Assembly (NCBI RefSeq): GCF_947500255.1
Contig: NZ_CANMRL010000005.1
Location: 186,001-250,000 of the forward strand
Length of the DNA stretch: 64,000 bases
DNA from: an uncultured Psychroserpens sp.
GTDB taxonomy: Bacteria > Bacteroidota > Bacteroidia > Flavobacteriales > Flavobacteriaceae
Direction of reading: 5' to 3'
Position 1 is the first letter of the stretch, and each line of letters starts with the position of its first letter. A program made the position numbers and the translations under genes. This document shows, in pieces, positions 9,102-18,428 of the stretch. Under the pieces are notes generated by a model. That model had not been told where the DNA came from and searched no databases. It worked only from the letters and a program-made list of their open reading frames with translations.

Positions 9102-9979
9102 ATGAGTTTTTTCACTATACGTTTAGGAAGGCGTGCCAAAAATATGAATCCGCTTGCTATAGATTTCAAGCTGCCAAGTTTTAAATTTTTATCAGAGAAC
9201 AAGAGCCTTGATTTAAAATAATCAAATGCTAAATTACGGTAGTATTTGTGCTTTAAGATTTCAGATACTGAAACATCTTTTAGGCCATAATATCCACCAT
9301 AATAGTAAACCATAGCTAGATCTTTTTTTGATTTTTTAGACGCAATCAAACCGTCTTCAGAGCTAAAATAACATCTGTGAGCTATATTCACACACAAAAA
9401 GTCAAAATTCTTATTTATTGTATTCCAGGTATGACTCTCCTGAATATGACATGTGTCACTAGTATACATTTTTTGCTTTGATAGAATAGAAGTTCTCCAA
9501 CATGCCCATTTTTCACCATCTATATGATGATTTAATACACGTTCTTTAAAGCTAACTTGCCAGTGGTCTTTAGGGAATTTGTCTCCAACTATAGTTCCGT
9601 TTTCATCCTTAGTTAATGTCCAAATAGAGGCTACTTTACTTTCGTTGTCACTAATTGATTCCCATAGTTTTTTTAGATCAGATAATGTATTGTCACTAAA
9701 CGAATCGTCACTATCTGCAATAATGGTGTATGGTTGGTTACAATACTCCAATCCAAAATTCACTGCAGCAGATTTACCTTGATTCTTGTTTAACTTGTGA
9801 TATGCAATGTTTATGCTACCAGAACTCATCCATTGATGCACTAATTCTTGAGTATTATCTGTACTACAATCATCAATAATAATCCAATAAAAATCTTTGA
9901 AATCTTGATTTTTAAGAGATTCATAGACTCTGTTTAGTGTGTGTTCTCTATTATATGTAGGTGTAATAATACTAAACAT
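9098..9979 (-). CDS. Glycosyltransferase family 2 (GT-A fold)
   Basis: The 293-residue protein starts MFSIITPTYNREHTL, the nucleotide-binding first strand of GT2 enzymes, followed by IIDDCSTDNT near residue 36. The metal-binding DxD-type motif appears as IIADSDDSF near residue 90. A basic C-terminal end (RLPKRIVKKLI) could associate with the membrane. It overlaps the flippase gene by eight bases at its start and the ligase/polymerase gene by four bases at its end. It is expected to be a cytosolic enzyme assembling the same glycan; the sugar is unknown. Confidence 0.88.
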   Translation of the reverse strand: MFSIITPTYNREHTLNRVYESLKNQDFKDFYWIIIDDCSTDNTQELVHQWMSSGSINIAYHKLNKNQGKSAAVNFGLEYCNQPYTIIADSDDSFSDNTLSDLKKLWESISDNESKVASIWTLTKDENGTIVGDKFPKDHWQVSFKERVLNHHIDGEKWACWRTSILSKQKMYTSDTCHIQESHTWNTINKNFDFLCVNIAHRCYFSSEDGLIASKKSKKDLAMVYYYGGYYGLKDVSVSEILKHKYYRNLAFDYFKSRLLFSDKNLKLGSLKSIASGFIFLARLPKRIVKKLI

Positions 9980-11309
9980 TCTTTTTATCTAGATGATTGA
10001 TGTAGGTATATAAAATGATACCATTAATTGTGGCAACTATTGAAGTTGCAAGTGCTAATCCATATACACCCATACTTTTAATAAGGATGTAGTTAAGTAC
10101 AATATTAAAAATTAGATTTATTATGGACGTTAAAACCATAAAATTATTCTTATTGATAGAGGTTAAAAACTTCACCATAATAAGACCAGCAATATATGAT
10201 GGGATTTGAAGTAAATACATTTGCTGAATTCGAGAAACAATAAGAGTATCATCACTTTCAAAAGCATTACCTTCAAATATAAGTGTTATTATAGGCTTGG
10301 ATAGAAGAATAACTATAACCATTACAGTACCACTACCAATAATTACAAATTTTAAAATCTTTTTTAGCTTTTTAAACGTTTCTATCTTGTTGTCAACAGC
10401 ATTTTTCGAAAAATAGGGCAGAAGCACATTACCAATGGCAATACCAACAATACTTATCGTAAAAGCAGGGATTTTTATTCCATAATTAAGAGCAGCAATA
10501 GAGCCAACAATAAGTTGAGCCGAAAAGTACTGATCAATTAAAGGGTTTACTCCACTTAATAAACTGGCTGATAGTTTAGCAGGTAGCTGTCCGAATAATG
10601 TTTTTATGTTTTCAGATTTAAAATCTGGACGATTCAAAAAGATAACGCCTCTTTTAAGCGCAATAGATAGTACAAATAAGAACCCGAGAACACTACCGAT
10701 TAAAGTTCCAACGGCTAATACCAATGTATTAAGCTGTTCTCTAAAGAATACGACACAAACTATAATCGAGATAGGTGTAAATATGGCACTCATCGATGAG
10801 TATCTAAACTCGTTATCAATAGTAAGCAACCCATTAATTACTGAGGTAAAGCCCCAAAATAAAATACATGGCGCTACATAATAAAATTGTGTTTTTACTA
10901 ATGTATAGTAGTTTTCGGTGTGACCTTTATATAGTGTTTCAAGATAGACGTCTGTGAATAAAAACGCTATAATCAAAAACACCAGAGCTACACCAATGGT
11001 GACTATAAAACTGGTGCTTTGAAAAGCACCAATACGCTTACCAGTTTTTAATTCACTAACATAATTAGGAATAAATACACTATGAAAAGATCCTAAAAAG
11101 ACACCGCTAATAAAAGCTGGTACTAGTACAGCAATTAAAAATGTATCTATGAGTTCAGATAAACCAAATCTATCTGCAATAACCATTTCCTTAAAGAATC
11201 CCATTCCTGAGACAAGAAATGTTGAGAAACCAGCAACTAGAACATTAACTATGGTAGCATTACCTAATAGTTTGTGTAGAGCTGTCTTTAAATTAAATTT
11301 TGGTTGCAA
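9972..11309 (-). CDS. MurJ/Wzx-like lipid-linked oligosaccharide flippase
   Basis: This 445-residue protein of the MOP/MVF superfamily has many predicted membrane spans. The N-terminal part (GFSTFLVSGMGFFKEMVIAD, then DTFLIAVLVPAFISG) resembles MurJ more than classical Wzx proteins. It is shorter than typical MurJ (about 510 residues). The start is a TTG at 11309, because the frame upstream runs to a stop without an ATG or GTG. It is the first gene of the leftward cluster, so it most likely flips the repeat unit made by the downstream glycosyltransferases. A housekeeping MurJ role is less likely but not excluded. Confidence 0.8.
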   Translation of the reverse strand: MQPKFNLKTALHKLLGNATIVNVLVAGFSTFLVSGMGFFKEMVIADRFGLSELIDTFLIAVLVPAFISGVFLGSFHSVFIPNYVSELKTGKRIGAFQSTSFIVTIGVALVFLIIAFLFTDVYLETLYKGHTENYYTLVKTQFYYVAPCILFWGFTSVINGLLTIDNEFRYSSMSAIFTPISIIVCVVFFREQLNTLVLAVGTLIGSVLGFLFVLSIALKRGVIFLNRPDFKSENIKTLFGQLPAKLSASLLSGVNPLIDQYFSAQLIVGSIAALNYGIKIPAFTISIVGIAIGNVLLPYFSKNAVDNKIETFKKLKKILKFVIIGSGTVMVIVILLSKPIITLIFEGNAFESDDTLIVSRIQQMYLLQIPSYIAGLIMVKFLTSINKNNFMVLTSIINLIFNIVLNYILIKSMGVYGLALATSIVATINGIILYTYINHLDKKNV

Positions 11310-11693
11310 AGGAAAAAATTTATGATCTAGTATGATTTGGTATAAGGCAATAGTACAAATAAATTATATAAAGAAATCAATCAAACGATGTTATGCTTTT
11401 TTTTTGGATGACTTGATATTTCATTTGTAAGTAAATCTGACAAATCTAAGGCAGTAAGTTCCTACAAACGTTAAAGTTTCATAATTAAACATCTTTTATT
11501 TGCTATTCAACCGTATATAAAGAAAAAAATTGCATTTCATCTAACAAAACATACATATTATAGGAATTTTCTGTTTGTTGTAAGTAAATATTTACTTTGA
11601 AAAGCGTTTTAACGAAAAATTAATACTTTAAACGGTTGTACTCAAAAAAAATTATAGATTGCTCTAGCAATTAAGCCCCAAAATTAATAGCAA
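11310..11693. other. Divergent intergenic region with short repeats
   Basis: This 384-base non-coding gap separates the leftward polysaccharide cluster from the rightward pectate-lyase-like gene. It contains the direct repeat TTGTAAGTAAAT at 11425-11436 and 11578-11589. The second copy runs into a 16-base palindrome AAGTAAATATTTACTT at 11582-11597. No open reading frame with a convincing protein was seen. The repeats could be operator sites for a regulator shared by the two divergent units, which is inference. Confidence 0.4.
11356..11385 (-). promoter_or_regulatory. Candidate promoter of the polysaccharide cluster
   Basis: On the minus strand a TTTG (11385-11382) is followed, after 18 bases, by TTTATTTG (11363-11356), close to the Bacteroidota TTTG / TAnnTTTG promoter pattern. 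The implied start would be about 40 bases upstream of the flippase start codon. The -7 box lacks the two-base spacer between TA and TTTG, so the call is tentative. Confidence 0.35.
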
Positions 11694-14600
11694 ATGATAT
11701 CCCCAACTTTTAAATGGGATTCCTATGGAATCTCAACAAAACATTTTTATAGCCTATTTACAACACTACTTTTTATCCTCTCTTTTAATAGTTTTGCCCA
11801 AACTAAAGCATTTCCAACTGCAGAAGGTTTTGGTAAATACGCATCTGGTGGACGAGGTGGTGCAGTGATTAAAGTCACAAATTTAAACAATACTGGGCCA
11901 GGAAGTTTAAGAAACGCCTTGCTAGCGTCTGGACCTAGAACTATTGTTTTCGAAGTAGGTGGTACTATCAATCTTACGAGTAACATTTATGTTACTAACG
12001 GTAATTTCACCTTAGCTGGACAAACAGCTCCTGGTGACGGAATCTTGATTAGAGGAGGAATGGTAGAAATCGAAGCATCCAATGCAATCATTAGATACAT
12101 TAGGTTTAGACCAGGACCATCAGCACCTAATGGAGCAGATGCATTAAACATTACGGCTTGGAGTGGTCAACATCATGAAGACTTAATTATAGATCATTGT
12201 TCTTTGAGTTGGGCTTCAGATGAGAATTTTGATATTAGAGCTTTACCAAATGGAAGTGTAACCAATGTTACTATTCAAAACTCAATCATGGCAGAATGTG
12301 GTTACGGGTCATTAGCTGCTGAGAGAACAACCAACTTAACATACTATAGAAATTTATACGCTCACAACAGTGAAAGAAATACAAGAAAAGGATATCCACT
12401 ACCTAATACATTTGATTTTGAATTAATCAATAATTTAATATATGGATTCCGTTATGCAACTGTACCAAGTATGGGAGCAAAATTTACAGTGCTTAACAAT
12501 AAGTACAAAAAATCAAGTCAAACAACTATTAATGGTGGTGCTGTTGTAGAAGGAACAACTGCAGGAGCTGGTCAGACATCACAAACTTATGCTTACATAA
12601 GTGGTAATATATTGGCACAAGGTACGTCGCTAAATAATTCAGCACTATCCTCTTACCTTCAATCTACACCTTATGCGACGTCTGGTATTCAAGCAATACC
12701 TGCTGATCAATTAGAATCAGAATTGTTAAATAACGTAGGTGCAAGCTTTCCTGCCAGAGATGATGTAGATACGAGATTAATTAATCAATATATCAATGGT
12801 AATGGAGGATTGGCAACTTCTGGTGCTTATCCTACAATTCAAGGAGGTACAGCGCCTTCCGATAGTGATAATGACGGAATGCCAGATTTTTGGGAAAACG
12901 ACAATGGATTAAATCCAAATAATGCATCTGATAGAAATATTGTACAGCCAGATGGTTATACAAATCTTGAATACTACTTAAATGGAATGACTTTAGATGT
13001 TCAAGGTAGTCAAGTGACAGTTAGTGCAAATAACGATACTATATGTGAAGGTGAAGATGTAATATTAACGGCATCTGGAGCAGATTCATATGTATGGAGC
13101 GTTAACGGTGAGACTTCGGCTAGTATTACAGTTACTCCAACTCAAACGACAACTTACACAGTTACAGGTTCACATTCTGATGGAAGTACAACTCAAGCCG
13201 ACATTACAATTACCGTAAATAATATTCCAACAGCAAATGCTGGTAATGATGTAGAAACATGCGAAGGTACAGCTGTAACCTTAACGGCATCAGGCGGAAC
13301 ATCTTATCAATGGAATACAGGAGCTACTAGTGCTTCAATTACTGTAAATCCTAATGTAACCACAACCTATTCAGTAGAAGTTACTCAAAATGGATGTTCT
13401 AGTACTGATACAGTGGTTGTAACTGTAAATCAAGTTCCGAATGTAGATGCAGGAACAGATGAAACCATTTTTATGGGTGAAAGCGTTACATTAACAGCAA
13501 CTGGAGCCGACTCTTATTTATGGAGTACAGGAGAAACAACACAATCAATAACAGTTACGCCTACATTGGATACCTCATATTCAGTTACTGGTACTACTAA
13601 TACTTGTGAAAGTACAGATACAGTTACTGTTTTTTTGCAAGATGACAGTGTCGATGCCAATGCTGGAAACGACATGGAGATTTGTAATGGAGAATCTGTT
13701 ACACTTACAGCAACGGGAGGAACAACTTATTTATGGAATACAGGTGCTACTACTGCTAGTATAGATGTATCACCAACGACTACTACAACATATACAGTAA
13801 CAGCATACAGTGCTTCTGGAAATAATACAAGTGACGATAGTGTCGTTGTTACAGTTAATGATTTACCAGTTGCAAATGCTGGAAATGATACTGCAATTTG
13901 CTTCGGAAATGCAACAACATTAACCGCTTCGGGCGGAACATCATACTTGTGGAATACAGGAGCAACGACTTCAAGCATTACTGTAAGTCCAAATGCAACA
14001 ACAACATATTCAGTAGAAGTATTTGAAAATAATTGTTCTAGTACAGATGAAGTTATTGTAACTGTTAATCCGTTACCAAACGTAGATGCAGGAAACAATG
14101 TAACAATAAATGAAGGAGAGACAACAACATTAACAGCTACAGGAGCAGACACCTATTTATGGGAGACAGGAGAAACGACTTCAAGTATTGATGTAACTCC
14201 TAATGTGACTACAACTTATACTGTGACAGGTTATTCTAACGGATGTGAAGCCTCTGCAAATGTTACTGTATCTGTGCAATCTGAGACAGTTACAGCTAAT
14301 GCCGGAAATGATATAGAGATTTGTAATGGCGAAACGACTACCTTAACAGCCTCTGGAGGTACGTCATATCTTTGGAATACAGGTGAAACTACAGCTAGTA
14401 TTGATGTGTCTCCAAATACGACAACAGTGTATACTGTAACTGCTTATAATGATGCAGGAACAATTTCAGATGATGATAGTGTTATTGTAACTGTTAATCC
14501 GTTACCAAACGTAGATGCAGGAAACAATGTAGTGATAAATGAAGGAGAAACAACAACATTAACAGCTACAGGAGCAGACACCTATTTATGGAGTACAGGA

Positions 14601-16082
14601 GAAACGACATCAAGTATTGATGTAACTCCTAATGTGACCACAACTTATACTGTGACAGGTTATTCTAATGGATGTGAAGCCTCTGCAAATGTCACTGTAT
14701 CTGTACAATCTGAGACAGTTACAGCTAACGCCGGAAATGATATAGAGATTTGTAATGGTGAAACGACTACATTAACGGCCTCTGGAGGTACGACATATCT
14801 TTGGAATACGGGTGAAAGCACTGCTAGTATTGATGTGTCTCCAAATGCGACAACAGTGTATACTGTAACAGCTTATAATGTGAATCAAACTGTATCAGAT
14901 GATGATAGTGTTATAGTTACGGTAAATGAGTTGCCAAACACTAATGCTGGAAATGATAGTACGATAATAGAAGGTGAATCTACTACATTAACTGCTTCAG
15001 GAGCAGAAACATATGTATGGAGTACAGGAGAAACTACTGCAAGTATTTCGGTTTCGCCTATACTTACAACAACCTATTCAGTTACAGGGTTTTCTAATGG
15101 ATGTGAATTTACAGATGAGGTAATCGTTACGGTTGAGCCTTTCGAATTTATAGCAAGTGCAGGAGCCGATCAATCTATTTGTCAAGGTTATGAAACAACC
15201 TTAACAGCCTCTGAAGGTGATAGTTATTTATGGAGTACTGGTGAAACTACACAAAGTATTACAGTTAACCCTGCAAATACGCAAACATATACAGTAACTG
15301 TTTTTATTGGTAATTATTCTGATGAAGCAGATGTAATGGTGTCTGTAAACCCAAATCCGAATGTAGTGATATCAAATGGTGATGATGTAACAATTCTAGA
15401 AGGCGAATTTATTACACTTTCAGCTTCAGGAGCTAATTCTTATCTATGGAATAACGGAGCAACACAACCTAATATTGCCGTTAGTCCAACAGTGACAACC
15501 ACTTATGAAGTAACAGGTTTTATTAATAATTGTGAAGACACAAAAGCTGTTGTAGTGAACGTGGTAGAAACAGTGGAAGCCTTTGCTGGTGAAGACTTAA
15601 CAATTTGTTCAGAAGAAACAGTAACGTTAACAGCTAGTGGTGGAGATGAATACTTATGGAGTACAGGAGAAACAACGCAAAGTATAGAAGTATCTCCAAC
15701 TGAAGATACAGAGTATTCTGTTTTGGTGTATAATGTATTGGATAGTGATGAAGCCACAGTCATGGTTTTTGTTGAAGAGTGTAATACCACTATCGAAATA
15801 CCTGGAGAATCTGATGATTTCGAATTTATAGTATTTCAAGATCCAATAAATGATATATTAAAAGTTAAAATTGATGGTTTAAATTCTGTTAATGCTACAG
15901 GTATTCTATTATATGATTTATCAGGTAAAGTGCTTTACAATGAAACATTTAATGCGTCAGAATTACAAAATCAATCTCAAATGACAAGAGGAATTAATAC
16001 GGCCTCTTATGCAAGAGGTATATATATAGTTAAATTGATTTATGATGATACTAGCTTGACAAAGAAAGTACCAATCAGATAA
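11694..16082 (+). CDS. Secreted pectate-lyase-like protein with 13 Ig-like repeats and T9SS sorting domain
   Basis: This 1462-residue modular protein has an N-terminal signal peptide ending near residue 35 (FNSFAQ). A right-handed beta-helix region similar to family PL1 pectate lyases covers about residues 38-380; TLAGQTAPGDGILIRGG and LIIDHCSLSWASDEN are characteristic. At residue 390 a DSDNDGMPDFWE calcium-binding-type motif leads into 13 repeats of about 71 residues (444-1362), each with an NAGND...C.G...TLTASG...YLWNTG core. Residues 1376-1462 form a T9SS type A C-terminal sorting domain ending KKVPIR. It should be exported through the outer membrane and anchored or released. The substrate need not be pectin. 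A strong terminator follows. Confidence 0.88.
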   Translation: MISPTFKWDSYGISTKHFYSLFTTLLFILSFNSFAQTKAFPTAEGFGKYASGGRGGAVIKVTNLNNTGPGSLRNALLASGPRTIVFEVGGTINLTSNIYVTNGNFTLAGQTAPGDGILIRGGMVEIEASNAIIRYIRFRPGPSAPNGADALNITAWSGQHHEDLIIDHCSLSWASDENFDIRALPNGSVTNVTIQNSIMAECGYGSLAAERTTNLTYYRNLYAHNSERNTRKGYPLPNTFDFELINNLIYGFRYATVPSMGAKFTVLNNKYKKSSQTTINGGAVVEGTTAGAGQTSQTYAYISGNILAQGTSLNNSALSSYLQSTPYATSGIQAIPADQLESELLNNVGASFPARDDVDTRLINQYINGNGGLATSGAYPTIQGGTAPSDSDNDGMPDFWENDNGLNPNNASDRNIVQPDGYTNLEYYLNGMTLDVQGSQVTVSANNDTICEGEDVILTASGADSYVWSVNGETSASITVTPTQTTTYTVTGSHSDGSTTQADITITVNNIPTANAGNDVETCEGTAVTLTASGGTSYQWNTGATSASITVNPNVTTTYSVEVTQNGCSSTDTVVVTVNQVPNVDAGTDETIFMGESVTLTATGADSYLWSTGETTQSITVTPTLDTSYSVTGTTNTCESTDTVTVFLQDDSVDANAGNDMEICNGESVTLTATGGTTYLWNTGATTASIDVSPTTTTTYTVTAYSASGNNTSDDSVVVTVNDLPVANAGNDTAICFGNATTLTASGGTSYLWNTGATTSSITVSPNATTTYSVEVFENNCSSTDEVIVTVNPLPNVDAGNNVTINEGETTTLTATGADTYLWETGETTSSIDVTPNVTTTYTVTGYSNGCEASANVTVSVQSETVTANAGNDIEICNGETTTLTASGGTSYLWNTGETTASIDVSPNTTTVYTVTAYNDAGTISDDDSVIVTVNPLPNVDAGNNVVINEGETTTLTATGADTYLWSTGETTSSIDVTPNVTTTYTVTGYSNGCEASANVTVSVQSETVTANAGNDIEICNGETTTLTASGGTTYLWNTGESTASIDVSPNATTVYTVTAYNVNQTVSDDDSVIVTVNELPNTNAGNDSTIIEGESTTLTASGAETYVWSTGETTASISVSPILTTTYSVTGFSNGCEFTDEVIVTVEPFEFIASAGADQSICQGYETTLTASEGDSYLWSTGETTQSITVNPANTQTYTVTVFIGNYSDEADVMVSVNPNPNVVISNGDDVTILEGEFITLSASGANSYLWNNGATQPNIAVSPTVTTTYEVTGFINNCEDTKAVVVNVVETVEAFAGEDLTICSEETVTLTASGGDEYLWSTGETTQSIEVSPTEDTEYSVLVYNVLDSDEATVMVFVEECNTTIEIPGESDDFEFIVFQDPINDILKVKIDGLNSVNATGILLYDLSGKVLYNETFNASELQNQSQMTRGINTASYARGIYIVKLIYDDTSLTKKVPIR
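13023..15779 (+). repeat. Thirteen tandem Ig/PKD-like repeats of about 212 bp
   Basis: The coding sequence of the pectate-lyase-like protein holds 13 consecutive repeats of 70-73 residues. Two sub-types tend to alternate: one with two Cys residues and a C-G-x-x-T/V-T-L motif (NAGNDIEICNGE), another lacking the first Cys (VDAGNNVTINEGE). Each encodes a small beta-sandwich probably acting as a stalk between the catalytic domain and the T9SS domain. The outer repeats have diverged, while the inner ones are very alike. Confidence 0.85.
14061..14918 (+). repeat. Near-identical 429-bp tandem duplication
   Basis: Bases 14061-14489 and 14490-14918 are two adjacent copies of a two-repeat module (143 codons each). 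Both begin actgttaatccgttaccaaa and differ by scattered substitutions, while the other repeats of the gene differ much more at DNA level. This indicates a recent unequal-crossover or slippage duplication. Confidence 0.8.
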
Positions 16083-16113
16083 ATCAGTTAGTTTTTTGAA
16101 TTTAATTAATAGC

Positions 16114-16147
16114 AACCATTGTTAGTATTTACTGGCAATGGTTTTTT
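16114..16147 (+). terminator. Intrinsic terminator of the pectate-lyase-like gene
   Basis: AACCATTG (16114-16121) pairs with CAATGGTT (16136-16143). The stem continues inward through two wobble pairs and AGT/ACT to a four-base loop (16127-16130). A run of T follows. It lies 31 bases after the stop codon and before a convergent gene, so it may serve both directions. Confidence 0.8.
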
Positions 16148-16520
16148 ATTTGATTATTAACGATTGGATGGTTGCAGAAGAATCACAATTTTTAATCATT
16201 AACTCTACAGTTTTATCTTCTAATTCGTTTTCGATGAGATAGGTTTTACAACCTTTTGCTTTGGTATCGCTTTCAGAAAAATTGACATCTCCAGTTTTTA
16301 TCAAATTAGAAATATCAAGTGAGTCAAGATCATGACTTTTCATGACACTTTTAGTAGTTTCTGAGTAGAGCCGGTACTTTTTCTCACTAATATTCTTTAT
16401 GGTTCTTGCATTAGGACCATAAGCACAAGATGTTTTCTTTCCGCTTAAAAAGAAAGCTAATAAAATAAGACCAATTGAGAAACCTCCCAAATAGTAGCCT
16501 ATTCGATGAATTAATTTCAT
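16146..16520 (-). CDS. Small membrane-anchored protein, possibly DUF4258-like
   Basis: The 124-residue protein has one N-terminal membrane segment (about residues 9-26, YYLGGFSIGLILLAFFLSG), then a short basic loop with CAYGPNAR. A soluble domain with three further Cys/Asp-rich segments (GCKTYL, KNCDSSATI) follows. It resembles small proteins found beside alanine dehydrogenase in other Flavobacteriia, some annotated with DUF4258; I am unsure of that family name. It starts 21 bases after the ald stop and probably shares its transcript. No function can be assigned. Confidence 0.6.
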   Translation of the reverse strand: MKLIHRIGYYLGGFSIGLILLAFFLSGKKTSCAYGPNARTIKNISEKKYRLYSETTKSVMKSHDLDSLDISNLIKTGDVNFSESDTKAKGCKTYLIENELEDKTVELMIKNCDSSATIQSLIIK

Positions 16521-16541
16521 AAGTAACTAACTGAATTGTTT

Positions 16542-17741
16542 TTAGAAAATTAGCAAGTTTACATCGCTGCAGTCAAGGTCAAACCAATCTGCAACTGATT
16601 TATTGGTTAAAATTCCGTGGTAAAAATACAACCCATTTTTTAATCCACGGTCAAAACGGATAGCATTTTCTATTCCACCATCTTCAGCAATCTTTAAAAG
16701 GTAAGGTGTAAAGATGTTACTAATTGATACTGAGGCCGATCGTGAATATCTTGCAGGAATGTTTGGTACGCAATAATGTATAACACCATTATGCACAAAT
16801 GTTGGCTTATCGTGGTTCGTGACCTCACTGGTCTCAAAACATCCACCCATATCGATACTTACATCAATAACAACGGCACCAGCTTTCATAGTATTCACCA
16901 TAGCTTCAGTAACGATAATAGGAGATCTATTTTTTCCTCTAATAGCGCCAATAGCCACATCACAACGTTTTAGGGCCTTAACTAGATTCTTGGGTTGCAT
17001 AGTAGAGGTATAGATGGTTCGCCCCAAATTAGATTGTACACAACGTAATTTTGTAATTGAATTATCAAATATTTTTACATTAGCGCCGAGTCCAATAGCA
17101 GATCTAGCTGCAAACTCACCAACAGTACCTGCACCAATAATAAGCACTTCAGTAGGAGGGACGCCACTGATGTTTCCAAACATGAGTCCGTTACCTCCAT
17201 TCACATTAGATAATAGCTCAGAAGCTATTAAAATGGATGCTGTTCCAGCAATTTCACTAAGTGAGCGAACAGCAGGATAAGCGCCATCATCATCTTTTAT
17301 AAATTCAAAGGCTAAAGCTGTAATTCGCTTGGAAGCTAGTGCTTCAAAATATTTTTTGTTTTGTGTTTTTAATTGTAGTGCAGAGATTAAAATGGTCTGC
17401 GGATTTATTAGTTTTATTTCATCTAGAGAAGGTGGTTCTACTTTTAGCAAAATAGGGCAGGAGAACACCTTTGCAGTATCGTTAGTAACTTCTGCACCAG
17501 CATCACTATAGGTTTTGTCTTTAAAATTGGCACCTTCACCTGCACCAGATTCGATCATAACACGATGACCATTAGATACCAAAGCAGAGACTGCATCTGG
17601 TGTTAAACACACTCGTTTTTCTTGAAAATGGGTTTCTTTTGGGATTCCTATAAATAAATCGCCTTTCTTTTTGAAGACTTCAAGGGTTTCTTCTTGAGGT
17701 AATAATTGGGCCTTTGTAAAAGGAGATAATGATTTGCTCAT
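16542..17741 (-). CDS. ald: Alanine dehydrogenase
   Basis: This 399-residue enzyme of the alanine dehydrogenase/PNT family interconverts L-alanine with pyruvate and ammonia using NAD. It has IGIPKETHFQEKRVCLTPDAV in the substrate domain and the Rossmann loop LIIGAGTVGEFAA near residue 205. A DVSIDMGGCFETS segment lies further on. The protein carries about 30 extra N-terminal residues relative to the shorter Bacillus-type enzymes, as is usual in Bacteroidota. The neighbouring small membrane protein follows in the same orientation. Conservation of the catalytic segments makes the call firm. Confidence 0.93.
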   Translation of the reverse strand: MSKSLSPFTKAQLLPQEETLEVFKKKGDLFIGIPKETHFQEKRVCLTPDAVSALVSNGHRVMIESGAGEGANFKDKTYSDAGAEVTNDTAKVFSCPILLKVEPPSLDEIKLINPQTILISALQLKTQNKKYFEALASKRITALAFEFIKDDDGAYPAVRSLSEIAGTASILIASELLSNVNGGNGLMFGNISGVPPTEVLIIGAGTVGEFAARSAIGLGANVKIFDNSITKLRCVQSNLGRTIYTSTMQPKNLVKALKRCDVAIGAIRGKNRSPIIVTEAMVNTMKAGAVVIDVSIDMGGCFETSEVTNHDKPTFVHNGVIHYCVPNIPARYSRSASVSISNIFTPYLLKIAEDGGIENAIRFDRGLKNGLYFYHGILTNKSVADWFDLDCSDVNLLIF

Positions 17742-17829
17742 TGTGTTTATTAAGTTGGAAATTCAAATTACAAATAAAAATCGATTTTTTACAAAATTAG
17801 TTTTATATTCGTTATAGATAATTTTCTAT

Positions 17830-18417
17830 ATGATAAATCGTTTTAAAAATTTTAAATTAAAAGAACTCCTAATTATAGTACTCATTTTAGGTTTTACTTT
17901 TGGATATTATTTAGATTCTTTTGTTTTTGATTTGGATGATGGTGAAGAGCTAGATTTCTATAGTATAGAAGGGATATTTCATTATTCGAAAATGAAGATC
18001 TTAATTATTGCGTTTTGTTTGATATGGTATTTTACATCAAAAAACTGGTGGAGATATTCTATATTGGTAATTATTACAATTGAGCTTATGAAGCTGTTTA
18101 GTACATTTAATCCAAATCAAAGTAATGTAGATGATTTTGAATACTTTATAACTTTACCAATTACACTTCCAATTATTCTTATAATGATTTTTATTTCTCA
18201 TAAAATAAATCAATATAACTTAGCCAAGCAGGTTAGATCTGAAATAGATAATGAGATTAATGAAGCGTTTTTTACTATGAATAAAGGCAAAAAGCAAGAG
18301 TTAGATAATTTACAGAAGAAATTTATTGAACTAAAAAGTGAAAATTTTTCAGAAGAAGAATCAATAGAATATTTAAGAAACCTTATTAAGTTAAGAGACG
18401 AATTTTATGAAATTTAA
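17830..18417 (+). CDS. Membrane protein of unknown function, paralogue A
   Basis: The 195-residue protein has about four hydrophobic segments and a C-terminal charged, likely coiled-coil tail (about residues 135-195) ending EYLRNLIKLRDEFYEI. The central pattern IWYFTSKNWWRYSILVI followed by an LPI-rich span recurs in the proteins at 18429-19040 and 19552-20103. It starts at an ATG 88 bases from the divergent ald start. I do not recognise the family. The related neighbours suggest local gene duplication, and the XRE gene next door suggests an accessory role. Confidence 0.65.
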   Translation: MINRFKNFKLKELLIIVLILGFTFGYYLDSFVFDLDDGEELDFYSIEGIFHYSKMKILIIAFCLIWYFTSKNWWRYSILVIITIELMKLFSTFNPNQSNVDDFEYFITLPITLPIILIMIFISHKINQYNLAKQVRSEIDNEINEAFFTMNKGKKQELDNLQKKFIELKSENFSEEESIEYLRNLIKLRDEFYEI

Positions 18418-18428
18418 TTAGTGTAATT

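Noticed and set aside
13727-14152. A 141-codon minus-strand frame
   Set aside because: It is antisense to the repeat region of the pectate-lyase-like gene, and the open frame follows from its repetitive Thr/Ser/Val codons.
13023-15779. Regularly spaced repeats that could resemble a CRISPR array
   Set aside because: The period is about 212 bp, the repeats are in frame and encode a conserved protein domain, and there are no unique spacers.
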